DNA from: Liolophura sinensis
Lineage: Eukaryota; Mollusca; Polyplacophora; Chitonida; Chitonidae
DNA: 64,000 nt
Assembly: GCF_032854445.1 (NCBI RefSeq)
Contig: NC_088299.1
Location: forward strand, 16,485,608-16,549,607
Direction of reading: 5' to 3'
Under the pieces are notes generated by a model. That model had not been told where the DNA came from. It worked only from the letters and a program-made list of their open reading frames with translations, and made no database searches. The position numbers were made by a program, and so were the translations under genes. Shown here piece by piece: positions 9,871 to 20,879 of this stretch; position 1 is the stretch's first letter; each line of letters opens with the position of its first letter.

Positions 9871-11277
9871 CAACAAAATCCAAAATCAAATTCCCAAAGA
9901 CCAGTTTCATTAATAAAATTTACATCACAATCTCTAATGTATATTTATCAGTTATAGAGAAGGTGGGAAGATGAAGGGAGACGTAGTCAACCGTTTCCAG
10001 TGATGCCAGAGAGACATACTTGTGGAATATCCAACATTACAGGTTCTATATAATAGGTCCTTCAGGTTATTAGCATGCACCATTGTATTTAATGGGAAAA
10101 AAAATAATGTTAAAACCTAGGCACCTCAATGCTCGTATACCAGCCATCAGTCACAGTGAGAGTTCCAGCTTCCAATCGGAAGATGTCCAAAACACCTAAA
10201 GGCTAAAAATAAACTATAAACGGGTATAAGACAAGGCGAGATAAACGCACGGGGTGTATCAGAGGAAAAGCTAAAGCTTACCAGCCCATATAGCTAGTGC
10301 GCTAAACTGACAAGAAGCCGGATTTCACCGACAAACGTATGACTATCACACCATTATCGCAGTTCTGGTTTCATTTTCCATGCTGTCGTCTTTTATATTA
10401 CATATTCCCTTTGGAATTGGTGTTTTAGGTTGTTTTAGAATGAGTCTTATCATGATTTACAGAAGTTTTGACCTAGCCAATTTTCAGTCAAGTGCCTTAA
10501 TAATCAAAGTGTGAAAATGAAACAGACGCGTTCGTCCATCGTTCACAGCTGTAGACGTAAGCCCATGTGACATCTTTCTCCTTTCATTCGGTAACTTTAC
10601 TGTAGAATCTGCGAGTATATTAAACAGTTAAAACATCGCCAAAATTTAATCCCGAAAAGTTGAAAAGTAAACGGTCAATGCACCTAACGCTATGTGACAG
10701 CCGTCTTAACACATGACTGTATAATGACTTATAATTGAGGCTGAATTTACGGAAGGTAATGCATTATCGCAAACAGTAGTTACCAAAGACTTTGTAACGT
10801 ATACATGGGAAGTAGGAACACTGACAAACATGTCATCAGGAACTCTCTGACAGAAAACATCTATGTTTTGTTACAAGCAGGATACTTGTAAAAGCGGGTA
10901 CTATGCCTTTCCGCCCTAGAAGCCATGGTGGTTGGCAGTATCTGTGAAAAATGCGCCTCGTCATCATTTGAGAACTAAAACTTCTAAACTTCTATCAAGT
11001 CAGAGGCAGTGAATATTTAATGGTATTGTTATCTAGATTCTTCCAACTCTGACTGAAGCCGTCTTGTACTTTTACGAACTATGCTTACCGGTACACCAAA
11101 ACCTAATCAGTTCAACTGACCCATGATAACAGAATAGATTATGTAATCATTACAAACTGTTCTGTTGTTACAACAGAATAATTTTGGTGGTGGAATGGGG
11201 TATTGCATGTGTTGTCCATTAAATAATATTATGTAGCAGTAACATCCTTTTTTCTAGTATCACTCAGGATGCATAAT

Positions 11278-12797
11278 AGTTTACTCGGTCGAAAAAGTTA
11301 CTGTGCATTAAATTTTGCAGAATTTTAAAAAACATTATAGTACTTAAATATTTTAACTTAATACTTAAGTACTTATCCTGCATTAATATTCTTATTGGCG
11401 ACCTCGGAATACGCATTCTCGGTATAAATTACGCGTTATATGAAGCACACGTGACACTTTTGTCACATGGTGAATCTTGAACGACCCTACATGCTCAGAT
11501 TTGCCTGTTTCGTGTGTCACTGGGGAGTCACACTTAAACCATAGCAAATGTTCATTCATTCACGCAGTCCTGAAAACAATTACGACGCCAAGATTGACGT
11601 TAAAGCGGCTGGTATCCTTGAAGCAAGATGAATGCAACAGGCGGTCGCGATCCGGGTTCATTTGCACAGAAACACTGTCCGACGCCAGAGAAGTTTCCAG
11701 GACGAAAGGGAAAGTCAGCGCTCTGGACGTCCTCTGGTAAAGATGTCTGCGCAAGGTCGGTGGATTCATGTGACACACCTCACAAACGACAAACAGCCGT
11801 AAAACGGCGGGTCACATGATGTGGGTAGGTTTCATGTTTCGGAACCGTACTTCCTTTGTTATTATTGACGGTAACTCGAATATTACAGGATACCCAGACC
11901 AGTTAGAGTATATAACGGCGCTGTACTGAGAACTACAAACCACTGGAGTTTTGACATTGATGATGATACTGGCGGTGGCAATGCATCGGCCACTTGTGAA
12001 ATTCCTCTAAGTTAAGCCATGTCGTCATTCGGACACTTCATACTTGTGAATGGCAAGTAAGCCTGGTTTCTTATGAGGCCGTGCGGCAGAGCATTAAGCG
12101 TTATGTTATTATGACAATGTTTTCTCCGCTGTGTCTGTGCGAGTAAAGTGTAGTGGGTAAATGCCCGGATGCTCACGGTCTAGAATAGAAAACCGGCCAC
12201 GGCTGTGTCCCATTGACTGACGTTCCCTCAGAGCATGTATTAATTTCTTTGCTGTCCTAAAGACTTTATAACTACCTTCTAGACTTCTAAGGATTGTAGC
12301 GAACATCCGTCATTGTTACTGGTAGCCTACATGTAAATGTTTTTATGGTCCACCAGAAAAGGATCGGTATTTACGGAGCCGCGGAAGTGACATAGTTTCA
12401 TAATTCTTATTGCCATCGGACAAAAAAAAAAGAATAAAAAACTACTCTTCTATCGCACTTTTTCCCGAACTAGCTGAGTTAGTTTCTTTGTTCACTTCTT
12501 TTCGATGGCCAAGAAAAGGGGGATTAATTTACTAAAAAATGTTTCACTGGGGAAAGCATTACTTTCCCCGTGTTAGTGATCCATTCAGAAATGCCGCTAT
12601 TTAGAACGCAGCATGCCCACTGGTTCACCAAGTCGAAGAAATCACTTTAACCCGAGTTATCCCCATGTTAGTCAGCCAATCACAAATGTTCTTTTAAACA
12701 CTGTTTGTAGCCGCAAGTCTGTATTATTGGTGTAACAAATATCTCCCCTTAACTGATACCTCTCGCCACCTGTTGTGTGTGAGGCCTCACGTAATTT
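11278..12797. other. No supported gene
   Basis: Contains a CpG-richer patch at about 11580-11820, which could hold an unrecognised first exon or promoter. It also contains a perfect hairpin at about 12549-12569 (GGGGAAAG-CATTA-CTTTCCCC). Nothing else could be supported. Confidence 0.5.
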
Positions 12798-12955
12798 CTT
12801 TATTTACTTATTTGATTGGTGTTTTACGCCGTACTCAAGAATATTTCACTTATTCGACGGCGGCCAGCATTATGGTGGGTGGAAACCGGGCAGAACCCTG
12901 GGGGAAAACATGACCATCCGCAGGTTGCTGCAGACCTTCCGACGCCGGAGAGGAC
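12798..12955 (-). mobile_element. SINE-A copy, 5'-truncated
   Basis: Begins with the T-rich tail complement and gttttacgccgtactcaag, then gacggcggccagcattatgg, then gaccatccgcaggttgctgc. It ends near accttccgacgccggagagg. No tRNA head. Confidence 0.9.
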
Positions 12956-14004
12956 ATCACGTAATCAGAACTGAATACAGCGTCCGATTCTCCCATAATC
13001 TTGTTATTCATATTTATTCGTTAATGGCAACAAACATATGTTCTGAATATGCTGCACGTGGAGGTGTTTCTTTATTTATACTCTTATTTATACTCTTTCA
13101 TTTTACCTAAGTCGAGCGTTCTGCACCCTTACAGGCCTTGCCTGGCCCTGTTATTTTATTTGCGTTAGGCCTGAGTCAAAATACATATAAATAGTGTAAT
13201 CCATCTCACAAAGGCGTATACCAACAATGGTACGGTATAAGTTCAGGATAATGAACGGTGCTCTCGGTCTTAAACAAGCGGTAGTACCACACAAGTAGTG
13301 CATGTCAATTTTTTATGGGAGGGGAGGAAGGGGAGTTAACCCTGGGTTATTCTTACGGGTGGTAGAAGATGGGCGGAGGCGGCGTAAAGGTAGGTGCGTC
13401 ATTCCAAGTCGATAGTTTATTTTATATCCTAAACCTGTGATTATGTCGGTTTTACTAAACTGAGCCAATACATTCATGAAGTCACTCTGTTTCATACATA
13501 TTACTCACAACACATTAAAAAGATTCCAAGTATCAAGTGCGACATTCACTCACCACTTGTAAACCATAAAGAGGCTTTCCAAGTCGATATTTGCAAGACA
13601 CATTTCCAAAACGACATAAAATATTACTTTCCAAATAAACGTGAGTAACCTAGTGAAGTGTTAGATACAAGGTCTTGTGATAGCAAAGTCTTGAACGCCT
13701 TGACCATAGTCCCAGTCCCAAAACAAATTAATTATATTGTAGGCTACTTGCTGCAAAATTTAAGAAATTTAAGAGTGAAGGTTTTTTATTCAGTATCCTT
13801 TACACATTTATTTATTTATTTTTGGAAAACCTTGTGATGTTGACTGAAACTATCACATTTACCACAGAATCTAGCAAATGCAGGGCCCTTCGGTGTATTA
13901 CTATATAAGGATAATTTAGAATTTTGTTCTATGAAGTTCTGAAAATTCATACACGTTAATGTATCACTGCCAACAGTGCATGCAAAACTGTACAAGAAAT
14001 TACT

Positions 14005-14106
14005 TCAATCACAAGAATATTCACAAATGTCTCCGGAGACAGAGTGGCCACACTGGCAGCTGATCTCCGCCCCATTCAGATAGCTGGGGTCAAAGTAACC
14101 CCCCTC
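14005..14106 (-). CDS. Candidate terminal exon of a Cys-rich secreted protein
   Basis: A 34-codon exon (including the stop) after the acceptor ctcacag, with a second AG three bases on (CAG/GAG, a NAGNAG-type acceptor that keeps frame). It reads EGGYFDPSYLNGAEISC, then QCGHSVSG, then ICEYSCD and TGA. The five cysteines resemble the end of a small disulfide-rich extracellular domain. It lies 4.5 kb downstream of the Kazal exon on the same strand and could be the gene's last exon. However, the Kazal exon leaves phase 2 and this exon needs phase 0, so a direct join fails and another exon would be required. Confidence 0.45.
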   Translation of the reverse strand, partial: EGGYFDPSYLNGAEISCQCGHSVSGDICEYSCD

Positions 14107-14254
14107 CTGTGAGAAGTGCGGCTGATCCTGTTCCTGACTTCAGCCAGTTGAATGTAAGAATGTCTCCATTTTACCACTTCAGTTCCAAAAACTCTAGCCG
14201 AAAGAATTCAATCGTCATCCTGCATTTGGCGAGGTATTCCTGGTTTTGGTACAT

Positions 14255-14385
14255 GAGCTTCTTTGCAAATGGCAACGTGGTTGTTTACGGTTTGCCCTCG
14301 GGAACTGCCACCATATTCCATATAACGGAAATATTCTTTAGTACGGCGTAAAACACCAATCAAATAAATAAATAAATAAATGTAT
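14255..14385 (+). mobile_element. SINE-A 3' part
   Basis: Diverged body, then ggaaatattctttagtacgg and gcgtaaaacaccaatcaaat, and a tail of four AAATA-type units. Confidence 0.85.
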
Positions 14386-14520
14386 TAACTCAGTTTAGTA
14401 AAACTCACTTAATTTTAGTATACGATCATTTGATTAATTCAGGATATTGTGGGAATATATAGGTGCTTTACATTTGTTCATAATTCCAAATTTACACATT
14501 GTTTTTCAAAACGAAGGACC

Positions 14521-15328
14521 GGCCCCGATAGCACAGTTGGTAGAACATCCGCTTCGGGAGCGGTAGATCCAGGATCAGTCCTGGGTCAGTCCTGGGTCGA
14601 GTCATACCTATGCCTTAAAAGAGGAAGTTGTAACTTACTCGCTTGGCGTTCAGCATTGAGGGGATAGTAGGACACAGATCCCCATTACAACTTCCGTTTT
14701 TCGGTAGGGACGAAGGTAATTCTGTATATTTTAGGGTGTAAAGTCTTTTTTTACTGCCAGCCTGCCGTTTTTGGTGTACAGGTGCATGCTTGGTATCAAA
14801 ATGATGGAAACTGTTCAAGCTTTGGGCAGGTACGAGTTTTAATGATGAAAGTTTGAAATTCTGGCCGAGAGGACACAAGGAGACAGTTGGTGATGAGGCT
14901 GCGAGTGACGTCCCCTTGGTGTTGCTAGGCACCCTTCCCAGCAGCCGGCATAGAAAGGTCCAGATTTTGACGCCCAACCTATGTCAAGATTTTTATGGTT
15001 TCTTTCTCACAGGCTGGGTCAGGTATGCACCAAAGCTTATTGGTCATGGAATGTTTGGGACTGAGCTACAGCGCTGAACGTTAACATTGTCGCTTATGGA
15101 AAACTAATGGGGGTCTGTGGCCAGTACAACGACTGGTTGACACATATCAGTATAATGGCTCGGACGGAGCGCCTTACCTGCCTTCGGTAAGGTATCTCAG
15201 TGAAGCAGCACTAGATAAAAGAGCGGTGGAAATTCGTCCTGCAACAAGGAGGCACATTACATGCACTCTAAGGATTCCTTCGTCGTCATATGACTGGAAA
15301 ATTGTTAAGTCCGACGTTAAACCCGTCA
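14521..15328 (+). mobile_element. SINE-B copy split in two by a DNA transposon
   Basis: The 5' piece (14521-14669) has the tRNA-like head (ccccgatagcacagttggta; B box cctgggtcgagtcatacc) and the start of the body (cgcttggcgttcagcattga). The 3' piece (15123-15328) resumes exactly where the first stops (caacgactggttgac) and runs to the tail (tgttaagtccgacgttaaac). Removing 14670-15122 and one copy of AGTA restores a continuous SINE that aligns with the copy at 6038. Confidence 0.8.
14670..15122. mobile_element. 453-bp MITE-like DNA transposon inside SINE-B
   Basis: The left end GGACACAGATCCCCATTA and the reverse complement of the right end, GGCCACAGACCCCCATTA, match at 16 of 18 positions. The host SINE sequence AGTA stands on both sides (14666-14669 and 15123-15126), a 4-bp target-site duplication (or a TA duplication within it). 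The interior carries open frames of up to 120 residues with no recognisable domain. The nesting gives the relative age: this element is younger than the SINE. Confidence 0.8.
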
Positions 15329-15878
15329 AAATATTTTGATAATAAATGCAATGCCTTCGTGTCGCAATCATTTGATAATATATGTACTTAGCTCTCTGAA
15401 AGGAGAAGAGTCTAATGCATGTGTATGCACGTGTAGGCCTACACATGGTCTCCGCGGTTAGCCAAGGTTTCCTTGCGCTGTCCTTCGTTGAAAGTTGTTG
15501 ACTACTTTTCTTTATATGAATCCCTTTTAATTTCCTACGTTATATGCTGTCTTAGTTCTTAGCCAGATATCACACTGTCTTCGCTGCTCTGCGTGATTTT
15601 ACTCTCTGTGCTGTACATCTATAATTAAAATCGATGTTGTGTTTTAAACAATTGAAATCAGAATTTGATGTCCTTTTTGGGTGATGGCTGGCATATAGAT
15701 GTCTGATTTGACGCCTAGCTTTAACTGCTGTCGTCTATATGTATATTTGGTGTAGTTCAGAAGAGAAGAGCGGTCAAATGAACTATCCGACTTCAGCACA
15801 GAGAGGTTCTTCCAGCGGTTTGTCCTGATCTCCACCATAGCGCTGCTAATTGCACTCTTAACCGCAAGAGCAAACATC

Positions 15879-17125
15879 AGGCTCTTGCGTCAGCAGAATG
15901 CTTAGTATGGTAATATGAGGTGGTATCTAGGAGAAAAATCGGGCTCTTTGTCAACAGAATACTTGTTCTGGTAATATGAAGTGGTATCTAGGAGACACAT
16001 CGGGCTCTTTGTCAACAGAATGCTTAGCTCGGTAATATGAGGTGGTATCTAGGAGAAACATCACACTTTATCAACATCAGAATATCGAGTCTGGTAATAT
16101 GAGGTGCTATCTACGAGAAACACCGGACCCTTTGTCAACAGAAGTACTTAGTTTGGTAATATGAGGTGGTTGTCTAGAAGAAACATAGATCACTTTGTCA
16201 ACAGAGTACTTAGTTTGGTAACATGAGGTGTTTTTTTGGAGAAGCACCAGGCTTTTCATCAACAGAATGCTCATTCTGGTAATATGAGGTGATGTCCAGG
16301 AGAAATATCAACCTCTTTGTCAGGAAAGTATTTAATTTGGTCTCATGAGGTGGTGTCTGGGAGAAACATCCGACTCTTTGTCAACAGAATACTTATTCTG
16401 GTAATATGAGGTGGTATCCAGGAGAAGCACCAGGATTTTTATCCACATAATGTTAATGCTAATATGAGATCGTGCCCATGGGAAGCATCAGACTCTTTGT
16501 CAACAGAATGCTTTTTTTTTTGGTAATATGATGTGGCATTTAGGAAAAGCATCAGGGGCCGATTCCACAAAGCCATTTCTGACTTAAGCCAAAATTTAAA
16601 CTTTTTCACAATGCTCAGTTTTTGGTGCTTGAAGTTGAAATATGGACACATTTTTCCAAGGATAATTTTGATGAGTTAGAAAAAGTTTTGATTTCTCAAG
16701 CCGAAAAATAAGCCTTAAGATGGTATTTCAAATTTTGACTTAAATCAGAAATGGATTTGTGGGAGCGGTCCCAGGCTCTTTTTGTCAACAGGATGTGTAT
16801 TCTGGTAATATGAGGTGGTGTATATGAGAAACATCTGGCTCTTTTTTAACAAAATGATTAGAATGGTAATATGAGGTGGTGTCTAAGAGAAACATCGAGC
16901 CTATTGTCAACGGGTGACTTAGTTTGGTAATATGAGGTGGTGTCTAAGAGAAACATCGAGCCTATTGTTAACGGGTGACTTAGTTTGGTAATATGAGGTG
17001 GTGTCTAAGAGAAACATCGAGCCTATTGTCAACGGGTGACTTAGTTTGGTAATATGAGGTGGTGTCTAAGAGAAACATCGAGCCTATTGTCAACGGGTAA
17101 CTGAGTTTGGTTATATGAGCAATCA
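15879..17125. repeat. 61-bp minisatellite (about 17 units), interrupted by a MITE
   Basis: Units are anchored by GGTAATATGAGGTGG and TTTGTCAACAG at ~61-bp steps. The left units are diverged. The last four units (about 16864-17105) are almost identical, which shows recent local amplification. Unit register is lost only at the insertion 16555-16772. Confidence 0.95.
16555..16772. mobile_element. 218-bp palindromic MITE inside the minisatellite
   Basis: The left end GGGGCCGATTCCACAAAGCC and the reverse complement of the right end GGGACCGCTCCCACAAATCC align over 20 positions. The inverted arms continue for about 45 bp (TTTCTGAxTTAAG). It is inserted in the repeat unit between AGCATCA and AGGCTC. 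The target duplication is not clear; AGG on both sides is one option. A related fragment lies at 20641-20700. Confidence 0.85.
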
Positions 17126-18010
17126 CACTTGCTTAATTCTTTTCGCAGCCGGCTTGACCCACATCCGTGTAATAAATTCATCTGTGTGAAGTAGTGGTCA
17201 TCTTGAATTCTTTCATTTTATATATAAAGTCATGAGATAATGCAACATGATTACCTGACAGACATGCATATGTGACATTTTGGACGGTCAGTTTGGATAT
17301 TGTATTTATTCAGTTGATTGTTGAATAATAGTGTGAAGAAGAATTTATCTTAAATGACATTGGTCAGGTTTTCGGGTGCGGGAGGCCGGGGCGCCCGGAG
17401 TAAACCACCGATCTACGTCAGGTATCTGACAAACCTCCTGACAAAGCCACGACCGAAACAGCGAGAGTTGAAGCTGAACGCGCGATCCCATTGGTCAAGG
17501 GCCAAGTGAGATCTGTAGCCATCCAAGCCTGCGAGGGTGTCCGGATGTTGTACAGTTTAAGACGTAAAGCAGGCCCGTTACCTGTCAGTGACAGCCGAAA
17601 CTAGGCGTATTAAAACAGGCCGACTTACAGCTGTTAGTATAAGGCGTATACTGTGTTAAACTCAGATACCTATATGCTTACGATGATTGAAGACGCATGC
17701 GCAACATGTGAACCGAATAATAACAGCAGGCCATGCATTATGTAAAGCAGGTTTCATTCAAGAAAGGATATTATAATGTCTTCCTGTCTGAGATTTTAGC
17801 ACAGCAGGAAATACGTTTGCTGTTTAAAAAAAGCTGTGTGTATTCCTTTCCTGTCTGACAGTAAACCACTTGTCCCTGATGACTGTTTGCTGACGTCAGC
17901 ATTCACCCCAATGATCGACGCTTATCGGTTTTGACAGCCTGCAGAAGGAGAAACGGAGTGTGGTTAATTCTCCAAACGCCGTAAGGCTATAGGGTTTTTG
18001 TTGTTCATAG
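17126..18010. other. No supported gene
   Basis: Contains a GC-rich patch at 17370-17530 (gacaaacctcctgacaaagc) whose core recurs at about 51588 (gacaaacctcctgac), so it is probably a dispersed repeat. Nothing else recognised. Confidence 0.45.
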
Positions 18011-18019
18011 TTATAGTAT

Positions 18020-18185
18020 GCCAACACGTGCACCTGCTTACACATGGGAAAGACGCTCGTGTGGCTTGTTGCACAGTTTAACGTTCGTTGAAGATCGCTT
18101 GTCTTCCACGTACATTGTGTGCATATGTGTACTTTTCACGTGGAAAAGTTCGTCAATAACTTGCCAAAGGTTGGTAACTTATCCT
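18020..18185 (+). mobile_element. SINE-C fragment
   Basis: Shares taacgttcgttgaagatcgc, gttcgtcaataacttgccaa and aggttgg-type blocks with the stretches at 20880-21225 and 31378-31545, all in plus orientation. Internal part only. Confidence 0.55.
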
Positions 18186-18581
18186 GAAAATGAACCAAAT
18201 CGTCTTAGTGAGTTTGAAAATCTTACCAGTTTGGCGCAAAAACACTAAATAAATCACATTGCGAATATGAGATACTGTTGTCACATGACAGAAAATATAG
18301 TAGGCGTAAGATGTACTAAATAGTACGCCAAAATTGACAACCCTAGTGATACCGCCATCTGACGGGAAGTTAAACAAAGGGGTCAAGAATGGTTAACGTC
18401 GTAGTCAGGAATTTCTCAGTCATAGGGTGACGATCAGGTTTTGGGATGAAGGAACCAGAATGTTGAAGACTTGGCAGCTTTTAACAACAACAACAACAAA
18501 AATAATAAGAGTTGCCTTGTGTTGATCAGGGCATAGAACGGCTTTAGCTATCGTGAACATGGGAAATACAGCACGTCCTAC

Positions 18582-18738
18582 CTGCAGGCCTGGGTCTCCA
18601 TCTCACAGGTGTTGGCGTAGGTGACCCCATCATTGCCGCACACAGGGGAGAAGATCTGGGGACACGCCCTCAGACACAACCTCTCGTCAGTCTTCTCAAA
18701 GTGAACCACCCCCTCATCCTTATTCCCTGTCCCCAATC
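18582..18738 (-). CDS. Kazal-type serine protease inhibitor, exon 2
   Basis: Enters in phase 1 after cccttag and joins in frame to the signal-peptide exon at 20257-20308. It reads [18 protein letters not shown], then [15 protein letters not shown]-x3-C-P...PVCG-x-DG-x-TY-x-N-x-C is the diagnostic Kazal signature. Five of the six cysteines are here. The sixth, expected 10-17 residues later, must lie on a following exon, so the end (gcag|gtagga, phase 2) is taken as a donor although the intron also begins with an in-frame TAG. The reactive-site P1 residue cannot be assigned with confidence. The product is expected to be secreted and to inhibit serine proteases, a common defence role in molluscs (family knowledge, not shown here). 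Confidence 0.82.
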
Positions 18739-19534
18739 CTAAGGGTGAAATTAGTCACGTCCAGGTTTGTATGTACAGTTTATTATTCAAAAACAGCGAA
18801 TGACACGGACGGTGACAGTTAGGCATTACATAATAGTCCATCAGTTATGACATCTTACAGATCATTCATCTATAAAGACCAGAAAAGTTCCATCGGTTGT
18901 GTACATAACTATATAATTTCATCTTTGTAAAACTGTATGCTGTCATCTATATGTTCATCGGCGGATGTGATTGTTTGGATGTTCTTGCTTTTTAGCCTCG
19001 CTTTTTAGCCTCGCTTTAAAGGTCAAGTGTGTTCCAAACCGAGATTTGTACAAATGGATCACCCCGTGACCATTTCTTGTAAGGTGCAACTTTTGTGGGC
19101 TGGCAAAATTCTTCTGTGGGTTCATTTAGGAGATATTCTGGTGATCACAGCTTTTAGTATAGCTTTTAGTATAGGGCTATAGTCATATTTACACCAAAAC
19201 AATAATACCTCCTTGAGTGCTGACTTACATGTTCAGGCAAGGAGGGCCTACACCACACAACCTTATCACACAAAGTTGCAGTTTTGCTGCTCAAAATCGC
19301 CTCTCCTGTTATCCACAGCGTGAGAGCTTCAGGGGTCTAGGGGGTCACTGCAGGCTCTCACCTTTTCAGTGTGACAGTCATTCTCAGCGTGATTTTACCA
19401 TTAGATACCGATGGTGTCATCCTACAGGGTATGACGTCATGTCTGAAGTCATAGGAATCGCATTACAGTGTCTAGCACTGTAAATATTCCTGCAGTGAGA
19501 CTATAGCCTCGTACGAGATGATATGACTGAAATA

Positions 19535-20150
19535 TCGGGTGTGCATAAAAAAATGGGCCGTACTTTGATACTCAATATCTCCAAAACCCTCTTACGTCAG
19601 CTTCTAAAAATTTACACACTCAAAAGCCATTATGTCCTAAGTAAACAGACCAAATTTCAATTTCATCCTTTAAGATTTCTGTTCATGGGACCAAAATCAA
19701 AATAGAGTCAAAAACGTATGTTCTGGTCATTTCAAAACGATGTTCTACCTTATTTTACTTCAAAAAGGTGATCACTTGGTCCTCCATTTTCTTGGTAGAC
19801 GGCGCGCAAACGTCTCTTCCATGAACTGATTGAGTCCCGAATCTCCGCAGGAGTAATTTTTTTTCAGCAGTCCTTGATGCGTGCTTTTAGTTCATCCTCA
19901 GTGAATTTTTACCGTGCCACCCTCATAGGCCCCTGGCAGGTGATGCAATGTGGGTCACCGAAACGTGCGTTTTTGAGGCTATGTATTCATTTTAACCCTG
20001 TGTACAGACTACTCAAGCTATGGCCTTGAAAATTGGTCAGTATATTAACAAAACCATGCCACTTAAATGTCTAAAGTTTGAAAGCGCTTGAACAAAGTAT
20101 AATGGAGTAATGCAGCATCAAAATACGCCACATTTTTTATGCACACCCGA
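19535..20150. mobile_element. Degenerate Tc1/mariner element, 616 bp, TA target duplication
   Basis: Ends TCGGGTGTGCATAAAAAA and its exact inverse TTTTTTATGCACACCCGA, flanked by TA on both sides (19533-19534 and 20151-20152). The arms stay similar for about 40 bp. The interior keeps only the 3' end of a transposase (separate entry). It lies in the intron between the two Kazal-gene exons. Confidence 0.88.
19750..19905 (-). pseudogene. Tc1/mariner transposase C-terminal remnant
   Basis: Minus-strand frame reads FTEDELKARIKDC, a stop (19864-19866), then ITPAEIRDSISSWKRRLRAV and ENGGPSDHLFE before the terminal TAA. The pattern D-E-L-x-A-I...P-x-x-I-x-x-S-I-x-S-W-x-R-R-x-x-A-V...G-G is the usual C-terminal tail of Tc1/mariner transposases. 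The catalytic DDE/D part is gone and the remnant has an internal stop, so it cannot be functional. Confidence 0.8.
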
Positions 20151-20256
20151 TATATAGAGCTAAAATCGACGTCAAACCTTAAGCAAGTGAACATAACCAA
20201 CAGGCTATCATGTAAAACATGTTTGTAAGCCTGCCTTTCAAATACTGTTAACTTAC

Positions 20257-20308
20257 CCACACAAAGAAGTAAAACCAGGGCTATAGGTCCGCGTAACAGA
20301 GTCTTCAT
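20257..20308 (-). CDS. Kazal-type inhibitor, exon 1 (signal peptide)
   Basis: ATG at 20308 followed by a classic signal peptide (MKTLLRGPIALVLLLCV), ending in phase 1 at gtgg|gtaagt. The next exon enters in phase 1 and the join reads [12 protein letters not shown] before the Kazal domain. An in-frame ATG at 20323 (MCDIR) would add five residues. The intron of about 1.5 kb holds the Tc1/mariner copy. Confidence 0.75.
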
Positions 20309-20640
20309 CCTGATGTCACACATGGATTAGCAGTATGACTGTGTTGGTTTTTTTTGTTTCCTCACAGACGCTTATAATTTCAATGTCAGGTTTACCTGCG
20401 AGCTGTACCATGGGTTAGTTACCACATGTAGTGTTATTGGTCGTGAATTGTAAATATGACATTTTCTAGTAGCTGGTTGAATTTATTACGCTGATAACTG
20501 AACGATGTGTAGCCCCAGTACGCAAGGGTACCATGTGTATCTTACATGTACTCATAAAAGCATAAACCTATTTATACAACAAACGTTAACAGTATAGTTA
20601 GAAAGACCTATACACTTGAGTAGTGTAACTCGCTGATCAC

Positions 20641-20700
20641 CGATTCCACAAAGCCATTTCTCACAATTTAAGTCACAATGCTTAGATTAAGACAATGCTA
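20641..20700. mobile_element. Fragment of the 16555-type MITE
   Basis: ccgattccacaaagccattt and tctcacaatttaag match the left arm of the MITE at 16555. No second arm is recognisable. Confidence 0.6.
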
Positions 20701-20879
20701 AGGTAAGAAAATTCGTCCGGTGCAAGGAGAGATGTGACCGGTTACTTTGGGCACTAAATTGAGCCCTCCCCCCACCCTCTCCCGAAAAATGACCATTGTT
20801 GCGTAAGTGAAACATTAGCGTAAAAAAGCTTACACAGGGTAAAGCAGATCTGACCAGTTTAGAAACAAGTCAGTCTTCG

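Larger units (their letters stand above)
9255..11277. mobile_element. ~2-kb element bounded by long inverted repeats
   Basis: The left arm (9255-9400) is the reverse complement of the right arm (about 11145-11277). Shared blocks in right-arm orientation include caaactgttctgttg, acaacagaataattttggtg, gtccattaaataa and gcagtaacatc. The left arm carries an extra ~30-bp internal duplication. Homology ends at about 9255 and 11277. The interior contains a 41-bp tandem array beside the left arm and a SINE-like stretch (9640-9870), but no transposase frame. A foldback-type or internally replaced DNA transposon is the simplest reading. Confidence 0.65.

Noticed and set aside
12549-12569. Perfect 8-bp hairpin GGGGAAAG-CATTA-CTTTCCCC as a histone-type 3' stem-loop
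   Set aside because: The loop and flanks do not fit the histone consensus and no histone gene is nearby.
14615-15077. Open frames of 120 (minus) and 74 (plus) codons
   Set aside because: Both lie mostly inside the 453-bp MITE and show no known domain; the minus frame starts in the SINE.
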